64,000 bases of DNA, taken from the NCBI RefSeq assembly GCF_002994745.2, contig NC_037094.1:9386501-9450500 (forward strand). Reading direction: 5' to 3'. Source of the stretch: Rosa chinensis. Taxonomy: Eukaryota; Streptophyta; Magnoliopsida; Rosales; Rosaceae. Below are positions 11,839-21,940 of this stretch, piece after piece (position 1 is the first letter of the stretch; the number at the start of each line of letters is the position of its first letter). Below the pieces are notes generated by a model that was not told where the DNA came from, searched no databases, and worked only from the letters and a program-made list of their open reading frames with translations. Both the position numbers and the translations under genes were made by a program.

Positions 11839-12540
11839 TGGAATAATATCCGCTTCTCTAAACTTTGAAAGAGTTATGAAATATTGTTCGGAGGCTCTCT
11901 ACATCATATTATTGATGCATGATTGTGAAAAACACAAAAGAACAAATTGATTGAGAAGACCCTAACGTGACCATAGGAGTCATGACGTTGAGGGTATAGG
12001 GTTGGACACCATAGCGCCACTTTTGGCCATGGTTGCACTATTCCAACACCATTGGTCCTAGGGACCATATGTATTGTGTCAATACATCTCAATCAAGAGA
12101 GCATCCTCTTCATGGTATTTTATGGAGTACCTGATCAATGGTAATCAAGATATCGAGCTATAAAAGACTTTCAATCTGGCGATGAAAATAGAATGCCGCA
12201 GATTTTTATTTAGAATAGTCTTTTAATTTCCAAGAATTATGTAATGGCAATTATGCCTTAATCAATAAAATGACTTATTGGATTATCTCTTTTCCTCTAG
12301 GCGTACTCAATTAAGTATGATGTCTAGGAAAGTAATTGAGATTAGTGGTACTTAAGAGAGCTTCGCTCCACCGACATCTCTCTCTACTTCCCTGGTCATA
12401 TTTAATTGGAATTACCGAACGAATTGAGTGACTACAATTTGTCTAATGTTTGATTTTACTTTGGATTAGATTATGATCACGAAACTTTGATGTAATCATT
12501 GGCTATTATTAATAAAGTATCGATTACTTAAAAGATACAA

Positions 12541-13131
12541 GAGCCAATGGTTTTCATGCGGAAACGCATTGTGAGAATGGACATGAGTTCCTTTGCATCA
12601 CCTCTAATGACTACGGAAATAAAAGAGTCTTAGAGAAACTTATGTGTCGATCTAGTGGGTTGTATGCAACCACTATACGCATAATTGAATCCAATCATGT
12701 TATGAGAGATGATTTATGGGATTCTGACACATATAGGCTTTGGCACGACCGTTTGGGACATCCAGGTCGTGATATGATGATCCGTATATTAAAGACTTCA
12801 CACGGACATCCATTTTTTTAGAACGAAAAGAAGTGAAATTCGAAATTTGGATCAAGGAGGAGCACCTGCGTCTCACGGTGCCTTTCCCTTTCAAGTTCGG
12901 CCATCACAAGCCGACGCCGCCATCCCCCTGCGGCCCAAGGGTGGCTTTGACGCCACCTCTGCTCCCCTGAATCCAATTTCTACTTCTCAAGTCCATTGTG
13001 ACTTCGTGGCTCAACCAAAATCCTCAATGGTTGTTTCTAAAGCCCATTATTCGTTCTGCAAAGCCTGCTCTTTAGCAAAATTAGGATAGAGACCATCCTA
13101 TGCAAAGGACACTAAAGAAAATATACCATTC
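12541..13131 (+). pseudogene. GAG-pre-integrase region of element A, interrupted
   Basis: The HCENGHEFLCITSND and WHDRLGHPGRDMM blocks match element B. The region carries stops near 12820-12840 and at 13087-13089, where element B reads GSRPSYAKD without a stop. Between them is a GC-richer spacer (about 12850-13020) that is absent from B but has a counterpart in the decayed element P. The spacer is therefore a family variant and not a fresh insertion. Confidence 0.75.
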
Positions 13132-15669
13132 TTGCAAAGAATACAAGGTGATATTTGTGGACCTATTCAACCACCATGCGGACCATTTAGATATTTTATG
13201 GTGTTGGTTGATGCATCGACACGCTGGTCACATGTCATGCTATTGTCCACTAGGAACGCTGCATTTGCTAAACTCCTAGCACAGATTATTAAGTTGAGGG
13301 CTCACCACCCTGATCATCCTATTAAGTCTATAAGATTAGACAATGCTGGAGAGTTTACATCAAAAACTTTTGATGATTATTGCATGTCCATTGGGATTGA
13401 GGTTGAACATCCAGTTCCTCATGTTCACACCCAAAATGGTCTCACAGAAGCCGCCATTAAACGACTACAAATGGTCGCTAGGGCATTGGTAATGCGCACC
13501 AATCTCCCTATTTCTGCTTGGGGCTATGCAATTTTGCATGCAGCTGTGCTTATTCGTCTGAGGCCCACTGCCACTCAACCCTTTTCTGCGTCCCAGATGG
13601 TGACTGGATATGAGCCCAATGTCTCACACTTACGCATATTTGGGTGTGCAATATATGTGCCTATTGCGCCGCCACAGCGCACCAAAATGGGTCCTCAACG
13701 ACGATTAGGCATTTATGTTGGATATGATTCTCCAACCATTGTCCGCTATTTAGAACCCTTGACAGGCGATCTCTTTACCGCAAGATTTGCGGATTGTCAC
13801 TTCGATGAGACAGTCTTCCCGTCGTTAGGGGGAGATAAGAACATAAATGTTCAACAGGAACGACAGGAATTGTCGTGGTCTGTCCCCACTCTGTCTCATT
13901 TTGATCCCCGAACCGCACAGTCCGAAATTGAAGTGCGGAGAATTCTCGATCTTCAGAACGTAGCAGAATCGATGCCTGATGCGTTTTCTGATATCGCTAA
14001 AGTGACGAGATCACACATACCTGCTGCAAATGCGCCTGCAAGGATTGATGTCCCTAAAAGTAGAGGACATGACGCCAACTCAAGAGTGCATGAGCATGGC
14101 GCCAACGTCCCATCTCTCAATGATGGTGACGTTATGGCTAGGCCCACGGCTCCTGCCAGGAAGCGCGGGAGGCCGATAGGTTCGATGGATTCTCGCCCAA
14201 GAAAGAAAGCGAGTTTGGCACAGAATAATCCATTAATCATCGATATAAATAATCCATCTCATGAGAATATTCCGGATTATGGTTATGTCCAAGAGACATC
14301 ATTGGGGGACGCTCCAATGTCAGAACCAACTCCAGAGAATAGAGAGATCTCCATGAATTACACTAGTGTACATGAGATGATGGATAGAAATTCTATGGCG
14401 ATTGATGATGCATTTGCATATCATATTGCGAAAGGGATTATAGAATATGATGATATCGAACCTCGCTCTGTTGAAGAATGTCAACGAAGAGCAGATTGGC
14501 CTAAATGGAAAGATGCGATCCAGGTTGAATTGGATTCACTAACAAAGAGACAGGTATTTGGGCCTGTAACGCAGACACCCCCAAGTGTAAAGCCTGTTGG
14601 CCATAAATGGGTCTTTGTTAGAAAGCGTAATGAGAAAAATGAGGTGGTAAGATATAAAGCTCGCCTTGTGGCGCAAGGTTTCTCACAACGCCCTGGAATC
14701 GACTACGAGGAGACATATTCTCCCGTAATGGACGTTATAACGTTCCGCTACCTTGTCAATTTGGTAGTTTCCGAAAAACTTGACATGCAGCTTATGGATG
14801 TGGTTACAGCATATCTCTATGGGGATCTAGATTCAGAGATATATATGAAGGTTCCAGATGGACTTCAATTACCCAAATCAAGTGGCTCTAAACCACGGAG
14901 CGCGTTTTCAATAAGATTAAAACGCTCACTATATGGATTAAAACAATCCGGACGGATGTGGTATAACCGTCTAAGTGACTACTTGATTGGGAAGGGATAT
15001 ATTAACAACGAAATATGCCCATGCGTGTTCATTAAAAGAACAAGTTCCGGATTTGCAATCGTAGCAGTTTATGTCGATGACATGAACCTAATTGGAACTC
15101 TAGATGAGTTGAAGGAAACTGCTAAATACTTGAAATCCGAATTTGAGATGAAAGATTTTGGGAAGACACGGTTTTGTCTCGGTTTAGAACTCGAGCACCG
15201 TAGTGATGGCATTTTGATCCATCAGTCTGCATATACTCAGAAAATCTTAAGGCGCTTTAATGAAGATAAAGCAAAGCCTGCGAGTACTCCCATGATCGGC
15301 CGTAGTCTTGAGCCCGGAAAAGATCCGTTTCGTCCAAGGGATGAGGACGAAGAACACCTAGAGGCCGAAGTGCCCTATTTAAGTGCAATAGGCGCATTAT
15401 TGTACTTAGCTCAATGCACAAGACCAGACATCTCATTCGCAGTGAACTTGTTAGCTAGACATAGCTCTGCGCCTACACGTCGCCATTGGATTGGTGTAAA
15501 GACAATCTTTCGATACCTAAGAGGTACGATTGATGTGGGCCTATTTTATCCCTACAGAGAGAAAAGGAATGACGGAAGAATGGGATCGGACCCCATTAGG
15601 CATGGAGCCACCGTCCACCACAAGGGGTGGCCGGCCTCACCCTATCCCCCTTCATCAAAACGACAATGA
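13132..15669 (+). CDS. copia-type integrase and reverse transcriptase ORF of element A
   Basis: This is an 845-residue open frame. It begins inside the integrase core (GDICGPI, LDNAGEF, then the NGLTEAAIKRL block carrying the catalytic acidic triad). It then covers the basic linker, the RT core (WKDAIQVELDSL, KARLVAQGFSQRPGIDY) and the YVDDM active-site motif. It leaves frame before RNase H (15530-16180). The listed start is only the first base after upstream stops, not a likely natural start. The counterpart in B is extremely similar. Confidence 0.85.
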   Translation: MQRIQGDICGPIQPPCGPFRYFMVLVDASTRWSHVMLLSTRNAAFAKLLAQIIKLRAHHPDHPIKSIRLDNAGEFTSKTFDDYCMSIGIEVEHPVPHVHTQNGLTEAAIKRLQMVARALVMRTNLPISAWGYAILHAAVLIRLRPTATQPFSASQMVTGYEPNVSHLRIFGCAIYVPIAPPQRTKMGPQRRLGIYVGYDSPTIVRYLEPLTGDLFTARFADCHFDETVFPSLGGDKNINVQQERQELSWSVPTLSHFDPRTAQSEIEVRRILDLQNVAESMPDAFSDIAKVTRSHIPAANAPARIDVPKSRGHDANSRVHEHGANVPSLNDGDVMARPTAPARKRGRPIGSMDSRPRKKASLAQNNPLIIDINNPSHENIPDYGYVQETSLGDAPMSEPTPENREISMNYTSVHEMMDRNSMAIDDAFAYHIAKGIIEYDDIEPRSVEECQRRADWPKWKDAIQVELDSLTKRQVFGPVTQTPPSVKPVGHKWVFVRKRNEKNEVVRYKARLVAQGFSQRPGIDYEETYSPVMDVITFRYLVNLVVSEKLDMQLMDVVTAYLYGDLDSEIYMKVPDGLQLPKSSGSKPRSAFSIRLKRSLYGLKQSGRMWYNRLSDYLIGKGYINNEICPCVFIKRTSSGFAIVAVYVDDMNLIGTLDELKETAKYLKSEFEMKDFGKTRFCLGLELEHRSDGILIHQSAYTQKILRRFNEDKAKPASTPMIGRSLEPGKDPFRPRDEDEEHLEAEVPYLSAIGALLYLAQCTRPDISFAVNLLARHSSAPTRRHWIGVKTIFRYLRGTIDVGLFYPYREKRNDGRMGSDPIRHGATVHHKGWPASPYPPSSKRQ

Positions 15670-16180
15670 TGTCTTGATGGGTTTTGCTGATGCAGGGTAC
15701 CTCTCTGACCCTCACAAAGGTCGCTCCCAAACGGGTTATGTCTTTACCATGGGAAGCACTGCGATATCTTGGAGGTCTACGAAACAGACCCTTGTTGCTA
15801 CTTCCTCAAATCATGCAGAGATTATTGCTCTACATGAAGCCGTGCGTGAATGCATATGGCTAAGGTCTGTAATTCGACACATTCAAGGAAGTTGTGGTTT
15901 GAAGTCTACCACAGATGAACCTACATGCATTTATGAGGATAATGCAGCTTGTATTGAACAAATGAAGTTAGGTTTCATCAAGGGCGACAACACCAAGCAT
16001 ATATCGCCCAAGTTCTTTTATAATCAGCAACAACAATCACTTCTAAAGATTGAAGTGAACCAAATCCGATCAGAGGATAATGTAGCGGACTTATTCACTA
16101 AGTCGTTACCTAAATCCACCTTCGAGAAACATGTGAAGAGCATCGGATTGAGAAAGTTATCCGAACTCCCACGATTGTAG
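15530..16180 (+). pseudogene. RNase H end of element A pol, out of frame with the RT
   Basis: The copia RNase H signature blocks are visible: GFADAGYLSDPHKGRSQTGY, HAEIIALHEAVRE and YEDNAACIEQM. It ends at a TAG near 16178. Compared with element B, the join to RT has lost sequence and shifted frame around 15570-15660. Confidence 0.8.
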
Positions 16181-16368
16181 CAATCAGGGGGAGATATCGA
16201 CATCAGGGGAAGTTATGATGTCTACATGTTCGATCTCGAAGAGTGAAGGACGTGTTGTGCTCTTTTTGTCCTTCGACCAGGATTATTTTTGTCCCACAGG
16301 GTTTTTGTTACCTGGCAAGGTTTTTAACGAGGCAACGGATGAAGCGTTACCACCAAGTTTGAGCGGCA

Positions 16369-16378
16369 CAAGGGGGAG
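16369..16378 (+). promoter_or_regulatory. polypurine tract of element A
   Basis: A CAAGGGGGAG run directly precedes the 3' LTR, the expected place for the plus-strand primer. Confidence 0.8.
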
Positions 16379-16586
16379 TGTTGAAGGAAAATCAAGTTTA
16401 GTGTGCCTTATCAAACTAGGAATAGGAATAGGAGAGAAGATTCTAGATTTCCCAATCCTACACGGATTGGTATTCCTTGTAACATTAGAACTAGCACTTT
16501 GTAATCCCTATATATAGGGCTCCTATTCTCAATAATAAATATACATCTCTCTCATCAATCTCTCTCAAATACATTATACTTAAACA
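16379..16586 (+). repeat. 3' LTR of element A (208 bp)
   Basis: Same length as the 5' LTR and read as identical to it. It is followed by the right GCTGG duplication at 16587-16591, after which PAP exon 2 resumes. Confidence 0.93.
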
Positions 16587-19489
16587 GCTGGCAGTTTTTT
16601 CTCCAGCAGATTTCAAGTAATGTGAACCTTGCATATTCCTGGTTTTAGCTGCTATGTATTTTTGAGCTTGTACACTAACATTTTCAATCTATTATAGCAG
16701 TGCATCGACCTGTCCATACAATGAAGACTACTATGAGCCTTATATATGCACATCTCCTATAAAGGTATTTGTTATTTGCTTGTTGGAGTTTATTCCACTC
16801 TATGTGATCCACGTAATGTCCCACTGAACTCTTGTTGTTTTGATTTCAGTACAAGTTTGCCAATTATTCCAGGGCTGATTATGCAAACACAGGCAATACA
16901 ACTTTGAAGTTCCGATTGATCAATCAACGGGCAGATTTTTCGTTTGCATTGTTCTCGGGCGGGTTGTCAAACGTGTGTTCATGTCTCCTCTCTCTCTCTC
17001 TCTCCTCTTTCAGCTAATTGGTTGCTGCACACACATTTTGTATCATTGTTCCAAAGTTTCATTTGTTGATAACTTGATATTAATGCCTCTAACCCGATGG
17101 CATTTCAATTGTTGGCTAAAGTGTGTATTCGTTGTAATGCAGCCGAAATTGGTGGCAGTTTCTAATAATGTAACCTTTGCGTATCTGAAGGCTCCCCTTT
17201 ACCCTCGTCTTGCTCTAGGGAAGCTCTGGGATGAAGTAAGTTTATGTTATTAGGATTCAGTACTTTTATTTTCATTCAGGCAATCAGAATGTAGACTCCT
17301 ATTTGTACAATCTTCTCATACTCATGTTATGTATGATATTTTGTTATGCAGATGACAGTGACTTGGACAAGTGGATATAACATCGATGAAGCTGTACCTG
17401 TAGTTGAGTGGGGTTTAAAGGGAGAACCTCAAACTCGATCTCCAGCAGGAACATTGACTTTCAGTAGACGGGACATGTGTGGTATGAATCATATGATCAA
17501 TCTAGTTCACCTACATAAATGATCGAATGAGAAAACTTATAGTAACGAGTTCTTGTAATTTTTTCCAGCTGCACCTGCACGAACAGTTGGTTGGCGTGAT
17601 CCTGGTTTCATCCATACAAGTTTTCTAAAAGATTTGTGGCCAAATTCAGTGTATGCATCTAGAATATTAGATTCATCTATAACATCCATAGCTGTTCTGT
17701 TATTAAGACTGTTGTGCTGGTTTTCTATGCAGGTACTCTTACAAGCTTGGTCATAGGTTATCTAATGGTTCCTATATCTGGAGCAAGGCTTACTCTTTCA
17801 AGTCATCACCATATCCTGGGCAGGAGTCATTGCAGCGTGTTATTATATTTGGTGACATGGGAAAAGTAAGATCAAGAAAATGAAAACTACTTGATTATGC
17901 CACGAACGCTAGCTTGTCAGACAGCATTATTTTACCTTGAATTTCTGCGAACTTAGCTGCCTAGATGTTTATCCTTTACTTTTCCTCCCACAAATTTCAG
18001 GCTGAGCGTGATGGTTCAAATGAATATGCTGATTATCAGCCCGGCTCACTCAATACCACAGATCAGCTAATCAAGGATTTGGACAACATTGACATAGTTT
18101 TTCATATAGGAGATATGCCTTATGCCAATGGATACATCTCACAGTGGGATCAGTTCACATCACAGGTGGAGCCGATTTCATCAGTTGTACCATATATGGT
18201 TGCCAGGTGTGTGTTCTTGTTACTTTGATCCTAGTTACTGCCGACTGTGGGCACACTTACTACTGTACGTTTACTTTATAAGTACACAAATTCTCTGAAA
18301 CTTACATCAAGTTTACGACAGTGGCAACCATGAACGAGATACAACAGGGACCGGATCCTTCTACGACACTAACGATGCAGGTGGTGAATGTGGTGTGCCA
18401 GCTGAGACCATGTATTATGTTCCTGCTGAGAACAGAGCTAAATTCTGGTAATACCAACAATACTTTTATATTACACTTATAGTGACTGGTTAAGAAGACA
18501 GATCTTAATCTTAGAGAAGTACAGATGCTGTTATGTATAAGTATATACTATATAATCACATTTTTGGTTAGTTTGGCATAATGTTTTAATCCTGTAATTT
18601 CTGTTCAGGTATGCAACAGATTATGGTATGTTTCACTTCTGTATAGCTGACACCGAGCATGACTGGAGAGAAGGTTCTGAGCAGTACAAATTTATTGAGA
18701 AATGCCTTGCATCTGCCAACAGGCACAAGCAGCCTTGGCTGATATTCGCTGCTCATCGTGTTCTCGGTTATTCCTCTAATTCTTGGTATGGACAAGAGGG
18801 TTCATTTGACGAGCCGACGGGAAGGGATGACATGCAAAAGCTTTGGCAAAGATACAAGGTGGACATTGCATTTTACGGCCATGTCCATAACTACGAAAGA
18901 ATATGCCCCATCTATCAGAACCAGTGTGTAACTTCGGAAATATCTAACTATTCAGGAACTGTCAACGGAACAATCCATGTTGTTGTTGGTGGAGGAGGCA
19001 GCCACTTATCAGATTTTAGCTCGCTGCACACAGTTTGGAGCATTTACCGAGATCGAGATTATGGTTATACGAAACTCACAGCATATAACCACTCATCGCT
19101 CCTATTTGAGTACTTGAAGAGCAGCGATGGAAAGGTCTATGATTCATTCACCATCTCAAGGGACTACAAGGATGTCTTGGCCTGTGTTCATGATGGTTGT
19201 GAACCAACCACCTTAGCTACATGATTTATTGAACATTGTATGTGTTCTAGAGAATAAATTGGCGATTATTTATTGAAGCAACCAAGTTGTAGACAGTAGA
19301 TTTACGACAATGAGAGATGTGCTTTATGGAAATCTGATTGCCACGCAAGTAAACTATTCTATTTTCTTTATATTTCTTTGCTGTCAGACCAGAAACACAA
19401 GAAGAAAAGAATAATATTTCTTTGCTGTGCTCGTCTTAATTTGTACAAAAACAGCCATGTTATTTGGATTTATGATTAACACCTATGTT

Positions 19490-19494
19490 AAAAC
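19490..19494. repeat. target-site duplication of element B, left copy (AAAAC)
   Basis: AAAAC is repeated at 35335-35339, directly outside the right LTR. Confidence 0.85.
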
Positions 19495-19843
19495 TGTTTG
19501 AGGACAAGTATGAAATGATAAACAGAGAGAGAGAGTAATGTTTCTGTGAGAATAGAGATTCAAGTGTGTTTATTCATCTCACACAAAGAGGTATTTATAG
19601 GAGTATTTTACAAGTGTGAATGCTCAAAGAGTAACTCAACTTGATAACCTCTACATTTACAGCTGCAGCTCCACATGGTGGCTGTGATGATGATAAATTG
19701 CCATGCTTGTTGCCCTTTGGCATAAAGCTTGTCACACAAGTCACAATACCTATATTATACACTCAAGTACCTATTTGTATACATGATATAGACATTTATA
19801 CTATGACTCATGTTTATACATGTGAATCATATATACTACAACA
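19495..19843 (-). repeat. 3' LTR of element B (349 bp)
   Basis: TG...CA ends. One mismatch to the partner LTR was seen (GAATCATATA here, GAATCAGATA at 35316-35325). The sequence shows no evident similarity to the LTR of element A. Confidence 0.92.
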
Positions 19844-19853
19844 CTCCCCCTTG
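19844..19853 (-). promoter_or_regulatory. polypurine tract of element B
   Basis: Minus-strand CAAGGGGGAG lies next to the 3' LTR. It has the same sequence as the tract of element A. Confidence 0.75.
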
Positions 19854-20020
19854 GATATTTCATGTCAAATAGTATTGTCTAGGTCGTGCGCTTCGAAATT
19901 GCCTCGTTAAAAACCTTGCCAAGTAATAAAACCCTGTGGGAAAAAACAACCTTGGTCGAAGGAGAAAAAGAGCACAATGCGCGTTGAGTGTGGAGTATGT
20001 ATCTGGATACTCCCCCTGAT

Positions 20021-21940
20021 TTAGACTCCCCCTGGAGATCGTGGGAGTTCGGATAACCTTCTCAATCCGATACTCTTCACATGTTTCTCGAAAGGGGATT
20101 TTGGTAACGACTTAGTAAATAAGTCCGCTACATTTTCCTCTGATCGGATTTGATTTACTTCAATTTTTAGAAGTGTTTGTTGTTGTTGATTGTAGAAGAA
20201 TTTTGGCGATATATGCTTGGTATTGTCCCCCTTGATGAAACCTAATTTCATTTGCTCAATACAAGCTGCATTATCTTCGTAAATGCATGTAGGTTCTTCT
20301 GTGGTAGACTTCAAACCACAGGTTCCTCGAATGTGTCTATTTACAGACCTTAGCCATATGCATTCACGCACAGCTTCATGTAGAGCAATAATCTCTGCAT
20401 GATTCGAGGAAGTAGCAACAAGGGTCTGTTTTGTGGATCTCCAAGATATCGCGGTGCTTCCCATGGTAAAGACATAACCTGTTTGGGAGCGACCTTTGTG
20501 AGGGTCAGAGAGATACCCTGCATCAGCAAAACCCATCAAAACATCTTTATCATTTTGATGGAGGGGAGTAGGAGAACGTCGGCCACCATGGAAGGTGTCG
20601 CCGGCGTTCATATTGCGGAAGGTGGCTTTTTGCCATGTGGGATCTAATCCCATACTTCCGTCCTTTCTTTTCTCCCTGTAGGGATAAAACAAGCCCATAT
20701 CAATCGTACCTTTTAAGTATCGAAAGATTGTCTTTATACCAATCCAATGGCGGCGTGTTGGCGAGGAACTATGTCGAGCCAACAAGTTCACTGCGAATGA
20801 GATATCCGGTCTTGTGCATTGAGCTAAGTACAATAATGCACCTATTGCACTTAGATATGGCACTTCAGCCTCTAATAAGCCTTCGTCCTCATCCTTTGGA
20901 CGAAATGGATCTTTTCTGGGCTCAAGACTACGGCTGATCATGGGAGTACTCACAGGCTTTGCTTTATCTTCATTAAAGCGCCTTAGTAATTTTTGAGTAT
21001 ATGCTGACTGATGGATCATAATCCCATCACTACGGTGCTCGAGTTCTATTCCGAGACAAAACCGTGTTTTCCCAAGATCTTTCATCTCAAACTCGGATTT
21101 CAAATATTTAGCAGTTTCTTTTAACTCATTTAGAGTTCCAATTAGATTCATGTCATCGACATATACTGCTATAATTGCAAATCCGGAACTTGTTCTTTTA
21201 ATGAACACGCATGGGCATATTTCATTGTTAATATATCCCTTCCTAATCAAGTAGTCACTTAGACGGTTATACCACATCCGTCCGGATTGTTTCAATCCAT
21301 ATAGTGAGCGTCTCAATCTTATTGAAAACGCGCTCCGTGGTTTAGAGCCATTTGATTTGGGTAATTGAAGTCCATCTGGAACCTTCATATATATCTCTGA
21401 ATCTAGATCCCCATAGAGATATGCTGTAACCACATCCATAAGCTGCATGTCAAGTTTTTCGGAAACTACCAAACTGACAAGGTAGCGGAACGTTATAACG
21501 TCCATTACGGGAGAATATGTCTCCTCGTAGTCGATTCCAGGGCGTTGTGAGAAACCTTGTGCCACAAGGCGGGCTTTGTATCTAACAACCTCATTTTTCT
21601 CATTACGCTTTCTAACAAAGACCCATTTATGGCCAACAGGTTTTATATTTGGTGGTGTCAGCGTTATAGACCCAAATACCTGTCTCTTTGTTAGTGAATC
21701 CAATTCAGTCTGGATCGCATCTTTCCATTTAGACCAATCTGCTCTTCGTTGACATTCTTCAACGGAGCGAGGTTCGATATCATCGTATTCTATAATCCCT
21801 TTTGCAATATGATATGCAAAAGCATCATCAATAGTCATAGAATTTCTATCCATCACCCCATGTATACTAGTGTAATTCATGGAGATCTCTCTATTCTCTG
21901 GAATTGGTTCTGTTATTGGAGCGTCCTCCAATGATGTCTC
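20021..21940 (-). pseudogene. reverse transcriptase and RNase H of element B (3' half of split pol)
   Basis: An open frame of about 640 residues begins at the insertion point of element C; its first few codons lie in the C LTR. It covers the RT linker and core (WKDAIQTELDSL, KARLVAQGFSQRPGIDY, YVDDM) and RNase H (DAGYLSDPHKG, YEDNAACIEQM). It continues the frame of 30695-31144 once C is removed. The domain sequence itself looks undamaged. It is listed as pseudogene because it is separated from its 5' half. Confidence 0.85.
21936..21940. repeat. target-site duplication of element C, left copy (GTCTC)
   Basis: GTCTC is repeated at 30690-30694. Element A shows the corresponding undisturbed pol sequence, which supports the exact insertion point. 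Confidence 0.92.

Larger units (their letters stand above)
10466..16586 (+). mobile_element. Ty1/copia-type LTR retrotransposon, defective, recent (element A)
   Basis: The element is 6.1 kb, with TG...CA LTRs of 208 bp at both ends that I read as identical, a primer-binding-like site after the 5' LTR, a polypurine tract before the 3' LTR and a 5-bp target duplication. Its order of integrase before reverse transcriptase and RNase H makes it copia-type. Gag is cut down to an N-terminal fragment and no nucleocapsid zinc knuckle is seen. There is an in-frame stop in the integrase zinc-finger region (13087-13089) and a frame break between RT and RNase H near 15570-15660. The combination of identical LTRs with broken genes suggests it was moved in trans by a relative. 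It lies in the same orientation as the host PAP gene. Confidence 0.93.
9857..19224 (+). pseudogene. purple acid phosphatase copy 2, split in exon 2 by a copia-type insertion
   Basis: Exon 1 runs 9857-10102 (an alternative ATG is at 9878). Exon 2 starts at 10399 and is cut after 10465 by element A; it resumes at 16592-16616. The rest is intact: 16701-16764, 16850-16972, 17143-17235, 17352-17481, 17569-17650, 17733-17865, 18001-18206, 18322-18447, 18609-19224. Every exon after exon 1 has the same length as in copy 1. With the insertion and one copy of its target duplication ignored, the exons total 1911 bp in frame, so no other disabling change is seen. Read into the LTR, the frame meets a stop at 10486-10488, giving about 111 residues without the catalytic domain. 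GDMP-Y replaces GDMAY but keeps both ligands; the other metal motifs match copy 1. The signal-peptide region differs strongly from copy 1, while similarity becomes near-complete from the GDGVQPLSKIQIL block onward. Confidence 0.88.

Noticed and set aside
13132..15669. Reading the 845-codon frame as an intact functional copia pol
   Set aside because: It lacks protease and the integrase zinc finger in frame, starts after a stop and loses RNase H by a frame break.
19641..19910. Plus-strand ORF (also at 35132-35470) beginning with MITSTFTAAAPHGG
   Set aside because: It lies within the LTR of element B, opposite to the element coding strand, and is present twice only because of the LTR pair.
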